This document shows, one piece after another, positions 1 to 8,596 of a stretch of DNA of 64,000 nucleotides (positions within the stretch are counted from its first letter, which is position 1; each line of letters opens with the position of its first letter). Source of the DNA: Burkholderia sp. TSV86 (GTDB taxonomy: Bacteria; Pseudomonadota; Gammaproteobacteria; Burkholderiales; Burkholderiaceae); assembly GCF_001522865.1 (NCBI RefSeq), contig NZ_LOWB01000072.1, positions 1 to 64,000 of the forward strand, written 5' to 3'. The position numbers and the translations under genes were made by a program. Below the pieces are notes generated by a model. It had not been told where the DNA came from and made no database searches. It saw only the letters and a list, made by a program, of their open reading frames with translations.

Positions 1-118
1 CGTACGGCTCCTTTCATACTGAAAAAGTCCGCCGAAAACTCGACTACATCATGGCACTGTTTGCTGGGGGCCGATCAAATAGCCCATTGCGTTCAATGCT
101 GTTATTACGACCTGGAAT

Positions 119-133
119 TGATACATTATATCA
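119..133 (+). promoter_or_regulatory. Zur-box-like palindrome upstream of TonB receptor
   Basis: TGATA-CATTA-TATCA is a perfect 5-5-5 inverted repeat ending 58 bp before the chosen start codon of the receptor. It matches a generic Zur operator (TGTTATAATATAACA) at 11 of 15 positions by my own alignment. ZnuD-type receptors are normally zinc-repressed, so the site and gene agree. The operator role is inference. Confidence 0.5.
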
Positions 134-191
134 TATCGTTTCCGGTGCGAGGCAGCCGGCGAATCTCTGTCTCACCTTCCACTCGCTATCG

Positions 192-2303
192 ATGAATCCA
201 GCAGACTCGTTCCATATCGTTCCACCCTTCGTGCGCAGGTTTTCGCCGCTTCATCCATTGCCGCTGCTGCTTGCCGCCGGCCTCGCGCACGGCCAGGACG
301 CCGCGCCGGGCGCAGCCCTCGCGTCCACCGAGGCGCCCGCTGCGACACTGCCTCCAATCTTCGTGACCGCGAACCCGCTTGGCTCCGCCGCGCTGAGTTC
401 GCCGACTGCGTCGCTGTCCGGCGACGCGCTGACCCTGCGCCGCACCGATTCGCTGGGCGATACGCTCAACGGTTTGCCCGGCGTGTCGACGACGACCTAT
501 GGGCCGATGGTCGGCCGCCCGATCATCCGCGGAATGGACGGCGACCGGATTCGTCTGCTGCGCAACGGCGTCGCGGCGTATGACGCATCGTCGCTGTCAT
601 ACGATCACGCTGTTCCGGAGGACCCGTTGTCGATCGAGCGCATCGAGATCGTGCGCGGGCCGGCCGCGCTGCTGTATGGCGGCAATGCGGTCGGCGGCGT
701 CGTCAACACGATCGATAACCGGATTCCGCGCGAACCGGTCAAAGGCGTGTCGGGCGCGCTCGACGCCAGCTATGGCGGCGCGAACAACGCGCGTTCGGGC
801 GCGGCGCTCGTCGAAGGCGGCAACGGCCGCTTCGCGTTTCACGCGGACGCGTTCGATCGCCAGACGAGCGACCTGCGCATTCCCGGCTTCGCACATTCGG
901 CCCGCCTGCGCGCGCTCGACGGCACGGACGCGGACGAGCCGTCAGGCCGCCTGCCGAATAGCGACGCCCGGCGTTATGGCGGCGCGGCGGGCGGCTCGTA
1001 CACGTGGGCCGACGGTTACGTCGGCGCGTCATATAGCGGCTACGAGTCGAACTACGGCTCGGTCGCGGAAAGCGACGTGCGGCTCAAGATGCGCCAGCAG
1101 CGCGTGGCGATAGCATCGCAGGTGCGCAACCTGAGCGGCCCGTTCTCTCAATTGAAATTCGATTTCGCGTATACCGACTACGAGCACAAGGAAATCGAGG
1201 GCGGCGTGACTGGCACGACGTTCAAGAATCACGGCTACGAGGCGCGCATCGAGGCACGGCATCGTAAGCTCGGTCCGTTCGAGGGCGCGCTCGGCGTGCA
1301 GGTCGGCCAGAACACGTTCTCGGCGCTCGGCGACGAGGCGCTCGCGCCGACCACGCGCACGACGAGCGTCGCGCTGTTCGGCCTCGAGCAATGGCAGGCA
1401 ACGAGCGCGCTGAAATTCTCCGCCGGCGTGCGTTACGAACACGTGAGCCTCGATCCCGCCGTAATCGACGGCACCCGGTTCGCATCTGCGCGCTCGCGTT
1501 CGTTCAATGCGGGCAGCGTATCGGCGGGCGCGCTGTATCAACTCGCGCCGGCGTGGGTGCTTGCGGGCAACGTCTCATATACGGAGCGCGCGCCCACGTT
1601 CTACGAGCTGTACTCGAACGGTCCGCACGGCGCGACGGGGCAGTTCCTGATCGGCAATCCGGATGCGCAGAAGGAAAAAGCGATCTCGACCGACCTATCG
1701 CTGCGCTATGCGAGCGGTCCAAACAAAGGCAGCATTGGCGTGTTCTATAGCCGCTTCAAAAATTATCTGACCGAATACAACACGGGCCGCGTCGTCGACG
1801 ACAGCGACGAGCCAGTGCCGCCCAGCGCAGACGGCGCGTTGAACGAAGCCGTCTATCGCGGCGTGCGCGCGGAATTTTACGGCGTCGAACTGGACGGCAA
1901 GTGGCGCGTGTTCGATAAGCGCGGGCATCGCGTCGATATCGAGGCGACGGCCGACTACACGCGCGCGCGCAACGCCGATACCGGCGAGCCGCTGCCGCGT
2001 ATCGCGCCGCTGCGCGCGACGCTCGCGGCCGATTATGGTTACGGGCCGTTCGGCGCGCGCGCGCAGCTTACGCACGCGTGGGCGCAGCATCGCGTGCCGC
2101 AGAACGATTTGCCGACCGACGGCTATACGTCGTTGGGCGTGGTGCTGACGTATAAATTCCGTGTCGGCGCGACGAACTGGCTTGCGTACTTGCGTGGCGA
2201 CAACCTGACCAATCAGGACATTCGCTACGCGAGTTCGGTCGTGCGCGATATCGCGCCGCAAGGCGGGCGCAGCGTGATGGTCGGGATACGCTCGACGTTC
2301 TGA
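192..2303 (+). CDS. znuD: TonB-dependent outer-membrane receptor, ZnuD (zinc uptake) type
   Basis: Outer-membrane beta-barrel receptor of about 703 aa, predicted to import zinc (possibly haem) using TonB energy. The ATG at 192 is chosen because a signal-like stretch follows (RR at residues 15-16, then LPLLLAAGLAHGQ), whereas the frame open from 51 adds a non-signal N-terminus. The plug domain runs from about residue 55 to 180 and contains GRPIIRG, the SYDHAVPEDPLS stretch and RIEIVRGPAALLYG, all characteristic of the ZnuD subgroup known from Neisseria. The rest is barrel, ending in a C-terminal Phe typical of outer-membrane proteins. It stands alone, with a Zur-like palindrome upstream. The histidine-rich loop of meningococcal ZnuD is not obvious here, so the substrate is less certain than the family. 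Confidence 0.9.
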   Translation: MNPADSFHIVPPFVRRFSPLHPLPLLLAAGLAHGQDAAPGAALASTEAPAATLPPIFVTANPLGSAALSSPTASLSGDALTLRRTDSLGDTLNGLPGVSTTTYGPMVGRPIIRGMDGDRIRLLRNGVAAYDASSLSYDHAVPEDPLSIERIEIVRGPAALLYGGNAVGGVVNTIDNRIPREPVKGVSGALDASYGGANNARSGAALVEGGNGRFAFHADAFDRQTSDLRIPGFAHSARLRALDGTDADEPSGRLPNSDARRYGGAAGGSYTWADGYVGASYSGYESNYGSVAESDVRLKMRQQRVAIASQVRNLSGPFSQLKFDFAYTDYEHKEIEGGVTGTTFKNHGYEARIEARHRKLGPFEGALGVQVGQNTFSALGDEALAPTTRTTSVALFGLEQWQATSALKFSAGVRYEHVSLDPAVIDGTRFASARSRSFNAGSVSAGALYQLAPAWVLAGNVSYTERAPTFYELYSNGPHGATGQFLIGNPDAQKEKAISTDLSLRYASGPNKGSIGVFYSRFKNYLTEYNTGRVVDDSDEPVPPSADGALNEAVYRGVRAEFYGVELDGKWRVFDKRGHRVDIEATADYTRARNADTGEPLPRIAPLRATLAADYGYGPFGARAQLTHAWAQHRVPQNDLPTDGYTSLGVVLTYKFRVGATNWLAYLRGDNLTNQDIRYASSVVRDIAPQGGRSVMVGIRSTF

Positions 2304-2518
2304 GCGGCGGCGTGCGTGCGGGGGCTGTCTGGCGGGCACGGCGAAGACGGCGGGTGGGCCGGGGCCGAAGGGCGTGCGTTGCGGGCCGTGCGTCGTGGGC
2401 CGTGCGTCGCGCCGGTGCCGTGCATCCGGCTTTTTGCCGCCGCTCGCGCGACGCGCGATTGCGCGATTTCATGCGGCGCGCGTTGCACGCGGCGCTCGCC
2501 GCAGGCCGGCGGCAGTGC

Positions 2519-3577
2519 TTACGATTCGTCGCCCTGTTCGGTGCGCGCGTAGATGTCCCAGCTTGCCATGAACAGCGCGGCAACGAGCGGGCCGATCACG
2601 AAGCCGTTGATGCCGAAGAGCGCCATGCCGCCGAGCGTTGAGATCAGCACGACCCAATCGGGCATTTTCGTGTCCTTGCCAACCAGGATCGGCCGCAGCA
2701 GATTGTCGACGAGTCCGATCACGCCGACGCAGAACGCAACGAGGATCACGCATTTCCAGATTTGCCCCGTCACTGCGAAATAAGCAGCGGCCGGCAGCCA
2801 AACGAGCCCCGCGCCGATAGCGGGCAGCAGCGACAGGAACGCCATCAGCGAGCCCCACAAAATCACGCCCTGGATTCCAAGAATCCAGAAGATGAGACCG
2901 CCGAGCGCGCCTTGCACGGCCGCGACCGCGATATTGCCTTTCACGGTCGCGCGCACGACGGTCGTGAACTTCGTCAGCAGATGCTGCTTGTGCTCGTCGT
3001 TGAGCGGCAGCGCGCGCCGCACGCGGCGGCCGATCTCGCCGCCGTCGCGCAGCAGGAAGAAAACGAGATAAAGCATCACGCCGAAGCTGACGACGAATTG
3101 AAACGTGTTCTGCCCGATGCTGAGCGCCTGCGATGCGACGAACTGGCTGATTGCCGCCGCGCCGTCGGTGAGTTTTTTCTGGATGCCTGCAATGTCGGTC
3201 AGCCCATAATTGCGCAGTACGCGCTGAACGGAGTTCGGCAGCGCGTGCATGATGTCGTGGAAATACTGCGTCATGTTCGGCTGCATCGCCTTGATCTGCT
3301 GATACGCATACGCGATTTCCTGCACGAGTGTGCCCGTGACGAACACGAGCGGCAGAATGACGATCAGGATGATCAGCGAAAGTGTGATGAGCGCCGCGAG
3401 GTTGCGCCGCTTGCCAAGGCGTGCTGCGAGCCAGCGCTGCACCGGCTGGAACAGGATCGCGAGAATGGTGCCCCAGAAGATCGCACCAAAAAACGGCATC
3501 AGGATCCAGCAGAGGCCGGCGGTGACGACGAACAGCAGCAGATGGAAGAATTTTTGATGATCGTTCCCGCTATCCAT
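2519..3577 (-). CDS. AI-2E family (PF01594) permease
   Basis: Inner-membrane protein of 352 aa in the PF01594 family (YdiK/PerM/TqsA-like). The start is placed at MDSGNDHQK because the upstream extension is Arg/Pro-rich and not membrane-like. The sequence opens with two adjacent hydrophobic segments, then an amphipathic middle region (about residues 100-200), then four or more further helices including a Gly-rich GALGGLIFWILGIQG segment and the C-terminal INGFVIGPLVAALF, which are family hallmarks. Members are implicated in efflux or transport of small molecules; the AI-2 name does not establish substrate. It converges on the TonB receptor gene, separated by about 215 bp of GC-rich sequence in which I see no gene. 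Confidence 0.88.
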   Translation of the reverse strand: MDSGNDHQKFFHLLLFVVTAGLCWILMPFFGAIFWGTILAILFQPVQRWLAARLGKRRNLAALITLSLIILIVILPLVFVTGTLVQEIAYAYQQIKAMQPNMTQYFHDIMHALPNSVQRVLRNYGLTDIAGIQKKLTDGAAAISQFVASQALSIGQNTFQFVVSFGVMLYLVFFLLRDGGEIGRRVRRALPLNDEHKQHLLTKFTTVVRATVKGNIAVAAVQGALGGLIFWILGIQGVILWGSLMAFLSLLPAIGAGLVWLPAAAYFAVTGQIWKCVILVAFCVGVIGLVDNLLRPILVGKDTKMPDWVVLISTLGGMALFGINGFVIGPLVAALFMASWDIYARTEQGDES

Positions 3578-3818
3578 GGTGTGCTCGGGGAGGAAGGTTG
3601 ATCGGATGGGCAAAGCCGCGCCGCCCCGATTATGCCTGCGACTGGGTTCGCACGGCATTAGGAATGCCGCGCGCCGAACGTGCATCGTTCGGGCTCCGAT
3701 GGAAAAAAGGGAAAAGGTGCGCCGCCGCGTCGTGGCGGGCCGTGCATGAGGCGGCGTGATGCCAAGCGGCTGCCGCGCCTGCCCGGCGCATTGGCAGCCG
3801 TTTGGTAATGGTTCGACG

Positions 3819-4403
3819 TCAGAGTTTCAGCCGCGTCACTTTAGTGCCGTTTACCGACAGATCGCCCATCAGGCCGGCGTTCGTCAGCACGATCACTTCG
3901 ACGGGCGAGGTCGCGCTCGACGAATCGACCGCGCCGTTCGCGCCCATCTTCACGAGCGCGACCGATGCATCGGCGCCGGCGGCCCAGCCGTCCGAGCTGC
4001 GGAATTTGTCGAGCGCGTCCTGCGTCATGAATAGAAATATGATCGCTTTCGACTGCGCGCCCGCCTGCAAGCCGACCGATACCGACGACGTATTGTAGTA
4101 GCCGACTGTTGCGCCGCCGACGCGCAACGCGCCATTGCCGCTCTGGCCGCCGACGATGAAGCCGGCTTGCAGCACGCTCGGGAACACAAGTACGCCGCGT
4201 GCTTTCGCGACCAGCTCGCGCGAGCCGGGCACGGTCGAGTACAGGCGCGAGAGCGTCGCGTTCACGCGTGCGTCGATCGCTTCGCGCGTCGATGCGTCGG
4301 ATGCCGACGTCGACGGCTTGTCGGGCGTGGTGGTGCAGCCGGCGAGCGCCAAGCTGCCGAGCATGACCGCTGTGACCGCTTTTATCGCAAGTGTTTTACG
4401 CAT
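3819..4403 (-). CDS. SYLF/Ysc84-domain lipoprotein
   Basis: Lipoprotein of 194 aa. A type II signal peptide ends in the lipobox LALAGC with the modified Cys at residue 23. The rest is a SYLF (Ysc84 actin-binding-like) domain: GVLVFPSVLQAGFIVGG, GALRV, the YYNTSSVSVGLQAGAQ stretch and FLFMTQDAL are the recognisable family motifs. In eukaryotes the domain binds phosphoinositides; in bacteria these are abundant periplasmic or outer-membrane lipoproteins of uncertain role, some antigenic in the B. pseudomallei group. It lies upstream of and co-directional with the DUF883 gene's strand, but the spacing does not require an operon. Start follows a conventional Met-Arg-Lys signal. Confidence 0.92.
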   Translation of the reverse strand: MRKTLAIKAVTAVMLGSLALAGCTTTPDKPSTSASDASTREAIDARVNATLSRLYSTVPGSRELVAKARGVLVFPSVLQAGFIVGGQSGNGALRVGGATVGYYNTSSVSVGLQAGAQSKAIIFLFMTQDALDKFRSSDGWAAGADASVALVKMGANGAVDSSSATSPVEVIVLTNAGLMGDLSVNGTKVTRLKL

Positions 4404-4462
4404 TGCCTCGTCTCCGATAATACAAACGAAATGAAATGCCGGATGCGTTTGCCGACATCAGG

Positions 4463-4849
4463 TCAACGCCGGGCGAGCAGCAGTCCCGCGACGAACGCGA
4501 CGCCCGCGAGGATGCCGGCGGTTTGCCACGGGTTGTCGCGCACGGCTTGCGCGGCGCGCTCGGTCGATGCCCGCAGGCGGTCGAGTGCGTCGTCGGACGC
4601 ATCCTCGAGCGCGCTGCGCGCGGCGTCGATGCGCTGATGAAGGCGCTCGCGCAGTGCCGCGATGTCGCCGTCGTCCTTTTCCTTCAGCAAGTGCTCAAGC
4701 TCGTCGATCAACGAGCGCAGATCGTCGTTGACATCGGCATGCAGATCGCGCACCGCCGAACGGGTGCGGCGCGCTACGCGGCGTCCGGTGCGGCGCGCCT
4801 CGGAGAAACCGCGGTCCAGTTTATGCTCGATGTGATCGGTCAGTGCCAT
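4463..4849 (-). CDS. DUF883 (ElaB/YqjD-like) membrane-anchored protein
   Basis: Small 128-aa protein. The start at MALTDHIEHK is fixed by an AGGAG Shine-Dalgarno about 9 nt upstream, so a longer in-frame extension is rejected. The body is charged and helical (about residues 15-95, coiled-coil-like), with one C-terminal membrane anchor preceded by the DNPWQTAGI motif and ending LLLARR, the signature of the ElaB/YqjD/DUF883 family. E. coli members are stationary-phase inner-membrane proteins that bind ribosomes; that role here is by family only. Confidence 0.9.
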   Translation of the reverse strand: MALTDHIEHKLDRGFSEARRTGRRVARRTRSAVRDLHADVNDDLRSLIDELEHLLKEKDDGDIAALRERLHQRIDAARSALEDASDDALDRLRASTERAAQAVRDNPWQTAGILAGVAFVAGLLLARR

Positions 4850-5357
4850 AAAAATCGTTCTCCTGAGTGATGAATGAACAGTCGAGACAACCAAGCCTTG
4901 CAATCAATGCGATCGGCTTTGGCAGGCAGAGTTCCGCAAATCCTGTGCCCGTAACCGTGGCAGATCGTCCCGCTGCGTTGCCGGGTAAAGGCGCGCGGGG
5001 ATTTCAGGCGAATGGCCTTCGACGAGGAAATGGAAAATTTTCCGGATTATTTGCTTGAGCCGGTAAAAGTGGCGTGGCGCAAATGGGCCGCAGCGTCGGC
5101 AGGATGGGTATAGGATTTATCGGTGCTGTTTGATGGCGCGTTGCGTGGCGCTGAGAACGAAGCGCCCTCGTGCGCGCGGCGATGCGGGCCTGAGCGGGGC
5201 GGCGCGGCTGCGCGCGCGTGTCATGGTGCTCTGCGTTGCCGGAGTGCGCGGAGGCAATCCGGCAACGAACGTGCGGAGCATGGCTTGAGCCGAAAACGCA
5301 GGCGCCACGTTGACTTGCATGCCGCCGCACGATTGAACACGTTCGCTCGACAATCAA
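4850..5357. other. Intergenic stretch, no convincing gene
   Basis: About 500 bp between the DUF883 gene and the nuclease gene. Open frames exist on both strands but have Arg/Pro/Ala-rich shadow composition and no ribosome-binding site. The only structure I see is a perfect 12-bp palindrome GGAAAATTTTCC at 5032-5043. Confidence 0.5.
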
Positions 5358-7178
5358 TCAGCGGCCGCCCGGCAGCGCGATGTCGACCAGCACCGGATCG
5401 TGATCCGAAGAGCGATATGCGTCGGGGGCGTAATACGTGCGTTGCTGCTCGGCTGTCTTGTACGCGAGCGGGTACTGCAACGCGATCGGCTCGTCTGCGT
5501 TGATGTGCCACTCGTGCACGGCCTTCACGTGCGCCGCGAGCGGCAGCGTCGCGAGCGCGTGGTCGATATAGCCTGCCTCGCCGTTGTACGCGTAGCTATA
5601 CGCGTCGGCGCCTATCCAGCGCGACACGAGATTCCGGTAGCCGCGCGATTCGAGCAGGCGGACCGGGTCTTCATACGTGTAGCTGTTGAGATCGCCGATC
5701 AGCAGCACGCCTTGGCCGGATACACCGGTAGGCGTGTTGGCGAGCCAGTCGGCGAGCTTCGCTGCCGCGCGCGTGCGCGTCGCGTTCCAGCAGCCTTGAC
5801 CGTCGCCTTGATCGAGATCGTCGGCTGCCGCGCCCGGGCAGTTCTTCGATTTCAGATGATTGACCACGACCGTCAGCGCTTGCTTGCCGCCAACGCGCCG
5901 GAATGTTTGCGCAAGCGGCTGGCGGTTCTTGTCGTCGATCGCAAGCGTGGCTGCGCGGCCGATCGGCTCGACCTTGTGGCTGTCGTAGATCAGCGCGACT
6001 GCAATTGCGTCGCCGCCGAGTCTGGCCGTGCCCGGATCGACGACGCGCCAGTTGGCGCCAAGCTTCGCCGCGAGCTGGCGCACGGCGCTCAATTCTCCGT
6101 AGCCGTTGTTCTGGATTTCCATCAGGCCGATCACATCGGCGTCGAGCGCCTTCAGCGCGCTGACGATCTTTGCATCCTGGCGGAGGAATTCCTGATAGGT
6201 CTTCGCGCCGCGATTGGCAGGATCGTCGAAGCCGCCGCCCAGACCGTTGCCGTTGAAATAATTGAGCACGTTGAACGACGCGACCCGCAGGTTCGAATGC
6301 GGATCGCGTGCGGGCGCCGCGGTGCGCGGATTGCCGCGTGCGTTGAATGCCGGCGCGCTCGCGCCGGGCACGGGCTGCAGACGCCATGCGCCGTAGCGCA
6401 TTTCGAGCACGCCTTCGACGTTGCTGACCGTGTAGCCCGTGCGTAGCGTATTGGCGGCGGAGAGCGCGGGCGCCGGATACGGCACGGCTGGCGGGTTTTG
6501 CTTGTTCGAGCCGTCGTCGAGGATCAGCCGGTTGCGAGCGTTCGCGTCGGCTTGCGCCTGCGCTTGAGCGGGCGGCGCAACGCTCGTCGGCGTGCGCAGG
6601 CGGCCGTTGCTGAGCAGCATGCTGCCGTAGCGGCCGAGTTCGTAGACGTCGGTGACGGTTAGCGTTTGCGGCAGTCGCACCAGCATCCCTTCATACGCGG
6701 CGAACGTGTTCGGGTTGTCGACCGGCAGCGTGAGTGTCGCGGGCATGACCGACTGGCCGCTCGCGCAGACCGCGATGCCGCCCGCGAGCGTGAGCTGCGT
6801 TTGTCCGTACTTCTCCTCGACCTTGCCTGTCACATGAACGAGATCGCCGGCCTGCGCGCGTGCTTTCGGCGCATAGACGAAGAGCCCCTCGGAGACGCCG
6901 GGCTGGTTGCGCCGTTGTGGATCGGCTTGCTGGACGAAGAAGCCGCCGAAACCGTCGGGGCCGCCGAAATCGGCGGTGACCACGGCTTCGATCGACACGT
7001 TCTGGCCAGCGAGCGGTGATGGCGTACCGGGGCCTTGAATTTCGGCGATTGGCGTTGCGCTGCCGCCGCAGGTCGAACTGACGGGCGCGGCGGTGGCCGC
7101 GACCGCCGGTGAGCACGCGATGGCCGCGACGGCGGGCAGAAGCGACAGGGTGGAGAACAAAGGAATTGGAATGCGCAT
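5358..7178 (-). CDS. ExeM/NucH-type extracellular endonuclease
   Basis: Secreted nuclease of 606 aa. A Sec signal peptide (about residues 1-28, ending SPAVAATA) is followed by an OB-fold-like region (about 45-145: GPGTPSPLAGQNVSIEAVVT, then GDLVHVTGKVEE) and an endonuclease/exonuclease/phosphatase domain from about residue 297. Visible catalytic elements are ASFNVLNYF (300-308), the Mg-binding Glu in GLMEIQN (354), VNHLKSK (439-445), IGDLNSY (494-500) and the terminal SSDHDPVLVDI (590-600). This is the ExeM/NucH architecture of secreted DNases that act on extracellular DNA and biofilm. It lacks the C-terminal membrane anchor some relatives have, ending soon after the catalytic domain. Apparently monocistronic. 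Confidence 0.9.
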   Translation of the reverse strand: MRIPIPLFSTLSLLPAVAAIACSPAVAATAAPVSSTCGGSATPIAEIQGPGTPSPLAGQNVSIEAVVTADFGGPDGFGGFFVQQADPQRRNQPGVSEGLFVYAPKARAQAGDLVHVTGKVEEKYGQTQLTLAGGIAVCASGQSVMPATLTLPVDNPNTFAAYEGMLVRLPQTLTVTDVYELGRYGSMLLSNGRLRTPTSVAPPAQAQAQADANARNRLILDDGSNKQNPPAVPYPAPALSAANTLRTGYTVSNVEGVLEMRYGAWRLQPVPGASAPAFNARGNPRTAAPARDPHSNLRVASFNVLNYFNGNGLGGGFDDPANRGAKTYQEFLRQDAKIVSALKALDADVIGLMEIQNNGYGELSAVRQLAAKLGANWRVVDPGTARLGGDAIAVALIYDSHKVEPIGRAATLAIDDKNRQPLAQTFRRVGGKQALTVVVNHLKSKNCPGAAADDLDQGDGQGCWNATRTRAAAKLADWLANTPTGVSGQGVLLIGDLNSYTYEDPVRLLESRGYRNLVSRWIGADAYSYAYNGEAGYIDHALATLPLAAHVKAVHEWHINADEPIALQYPLAYKTAEQQRTYYAPDAYRSSDHDPVLVDIALPGGR

Positions 7179-7407
7179 GACGGATGGTCCGGGTGGTGAG
7201 GATTACGAAAGCTTAGCGGCGTATGTTGACAGTTTTTGGTAAAAATTGGACAGGATTGTGTAATTTGGCCGATTTTCATGGATGGACCGATATGCGTCGA
7301 CCGATCAGAATAGGCGGGTGACAGATTGCACGCGCTGCTGGCCTGGGTTGGCGCGTGTCGCCCCGGCCAGTGCGATACGTTGTCGGATCGTTAGGAGGAG
7401 GACGCTG

Positions 7408-7761
7408 ATGAGTTATCTGCTATTGATCGTCGAGCCGCGCGGCCAGCGCGCGGCGCGCACGCGCGAGGAAGGCGAGGCGTTATATGCGCGGATGCGCCAC
7501 TGGGCGGACGCGCTAAGCTCGCGTGGGGTGTTGCGCTTGGCGGAATCGCTGGTATCGGATGACGATTCGCCGCGCGTGCAGACGCGTAACGGCGAGGTGC
7601 ATGTCGTTGATGGGCCGTTTGCCGAAGCCAAGGAAATGATCGGCGGCTTCTTTTTGCTCGATGTTCAAACGCAAGGCGAAGCGCTTGCGATTGCGAAGGA
7701 GTGCCCGGCTGCCGAATGGTGCACGGTCGAGGTGCGGGAGATCGGGCCGTGCTTTTTGTGA
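7408..7761 (+). CDS. YciI/DGPF-domain protein
   Basis: 117-aa protein of the YCII-related (DGPF) family, PF03795. The start ATG has a strong upstream ribosome-binding site (TTAGGAGGAGG, about 8 nt away), which rejects the longer frame beginning at 7282. The family motif VVDGPFAEAKEMIGGF is near residues 69-84. It is the first of two DGPF genes lying directly before an ECF sigma factor with a C-terminal extension, the conserved genomic partnership of ECF42 sigma factors. The biochemical role of DGPF proteins in this setting is unknown. Confidence 0.9.
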   Translation: MSYLLLIVEPRGQRAARTREEGEALYARMRHWADALSSRGVLRLAESLVSDDDSPRVQTRNGEVHVVDGPFAEAKEMIGGFFLLDVQTQGEALAIAKECPAAEWCTVEVREIGPCFL

Positions 7762-7983
7762 CTGACACGGCGGGCGACGTTTGCCGCGACAGACATTCGC
7801 CGTGCGTTTGTCGTGGCCAAACGGTGTGATCCCTTCTTTACGCTGCGTTCGTTTGCCGCTGAGGTGGGCAAAATCCGGGTTTCCCCTGATTCGGCGCGCC
7901 GCGTGTCGATCTGGCATTGCCTCGTTCGTCGTAGCGATAGGACGCCGCTTCCGGCGTCCGTTCACGATACCAAGGAGAGTGCG

Positions 7984-8397
7984 ATGCGTTTCATGATCAT
8001 GGTGAAAGCCAATGCGACGAGTGAATCCGGCGTGGTGCCCGACGAATCGCTGATCGCGACGATGGCGGACTATCACGAGGAGTTGGCGAAGGCGGGCGTG
8101 CTGCTTGACGCATCGGGGTTGCAGCCGTCGTCCAAGGGTTGGCGTATCCGCTATTCAGACGGCAAGCGCTCGGTCATCGACGGGCCGTTCGCCGAAACAA
8201 AGGAACTGATCGCAGGCTATACGTTGATCCAGGTGCGCTCGCGCGACGAGGCGCTCGAATGGACGCGCCGCTTTCCCGCGCCGTTCGGCGACGGCGAAGA
8301 CGGCGAGATCGAGGTGCGGCAGATTTTCGAACTAGACGATTTCGAGCCGAGCGCCGCGCTCGAACGGTGCCGTGAACTCGAAAGCAAGCTCGGCTGA
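7984..8397 (+). CDS. Second YciI/DGPF-domain protein
   Basis: 137-aa DGPF-family protein, clearly homologous to the preceding one but diverged. It starts RFMIMVKANATSESG, typical of the PhnB-adjacent DGPF subgroup, and carries VIDGPFAETKELIAGY in the middle. An AAGGAGAG ribosome-binding site lies just before the ATG. The C-terminus is acidic (DDFEPSAALE). Same orientation as the upstream DGPF gene and the downstream sigma factor; the 222-bp gap between the two DGPF genes may hold a second promoter, but I cannot identify one by eye. Confidence 0.9.
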   Translation: MRFMIMVKANATSESGVVPDESLIATMADYHEELAKAGVLLDASGLQPSSKGWRIRYSDGKRSVIDGPFAETKELIAGYTLIQVRSRDEALEWTRRFPAPFGDGEDGEIEVRQIFELDDFEPSAALERCRELESKLG

Positions 8398-8596
8398 CGT
8401 GAGCGCAATACAAATTCGATGGGCGGGGGAGCGAGGTGATGAGCATGGTTGCGTTCGTTGAAGCGTTACCGCGTTGCTCGGTGGTGCGCTCAGGCGCCTT
8501 TGGCCGCAGGCGGGCCGTGCTGGGCGGCGCGCGGCGTGTGCCGGCCCTGCCGTACACCGGGCCGGTGAGTGCAAAGGGGCTCGCCGAAGGGCGCAC

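Noticed and set aside
2304..2518. Small genes in the GC-rich gap after the TonB receptor
   Set aside because: All frames are Arg/Ala/Gly-rich with no ribosome-binding site; it is probably a convergent intergenic region.
5032..5043. GGAAAATTTTCC palindrome as a terminator or operator
   Set aside because: No U-tract, no gene end nearby and no repeat elsewhere; could be chance.
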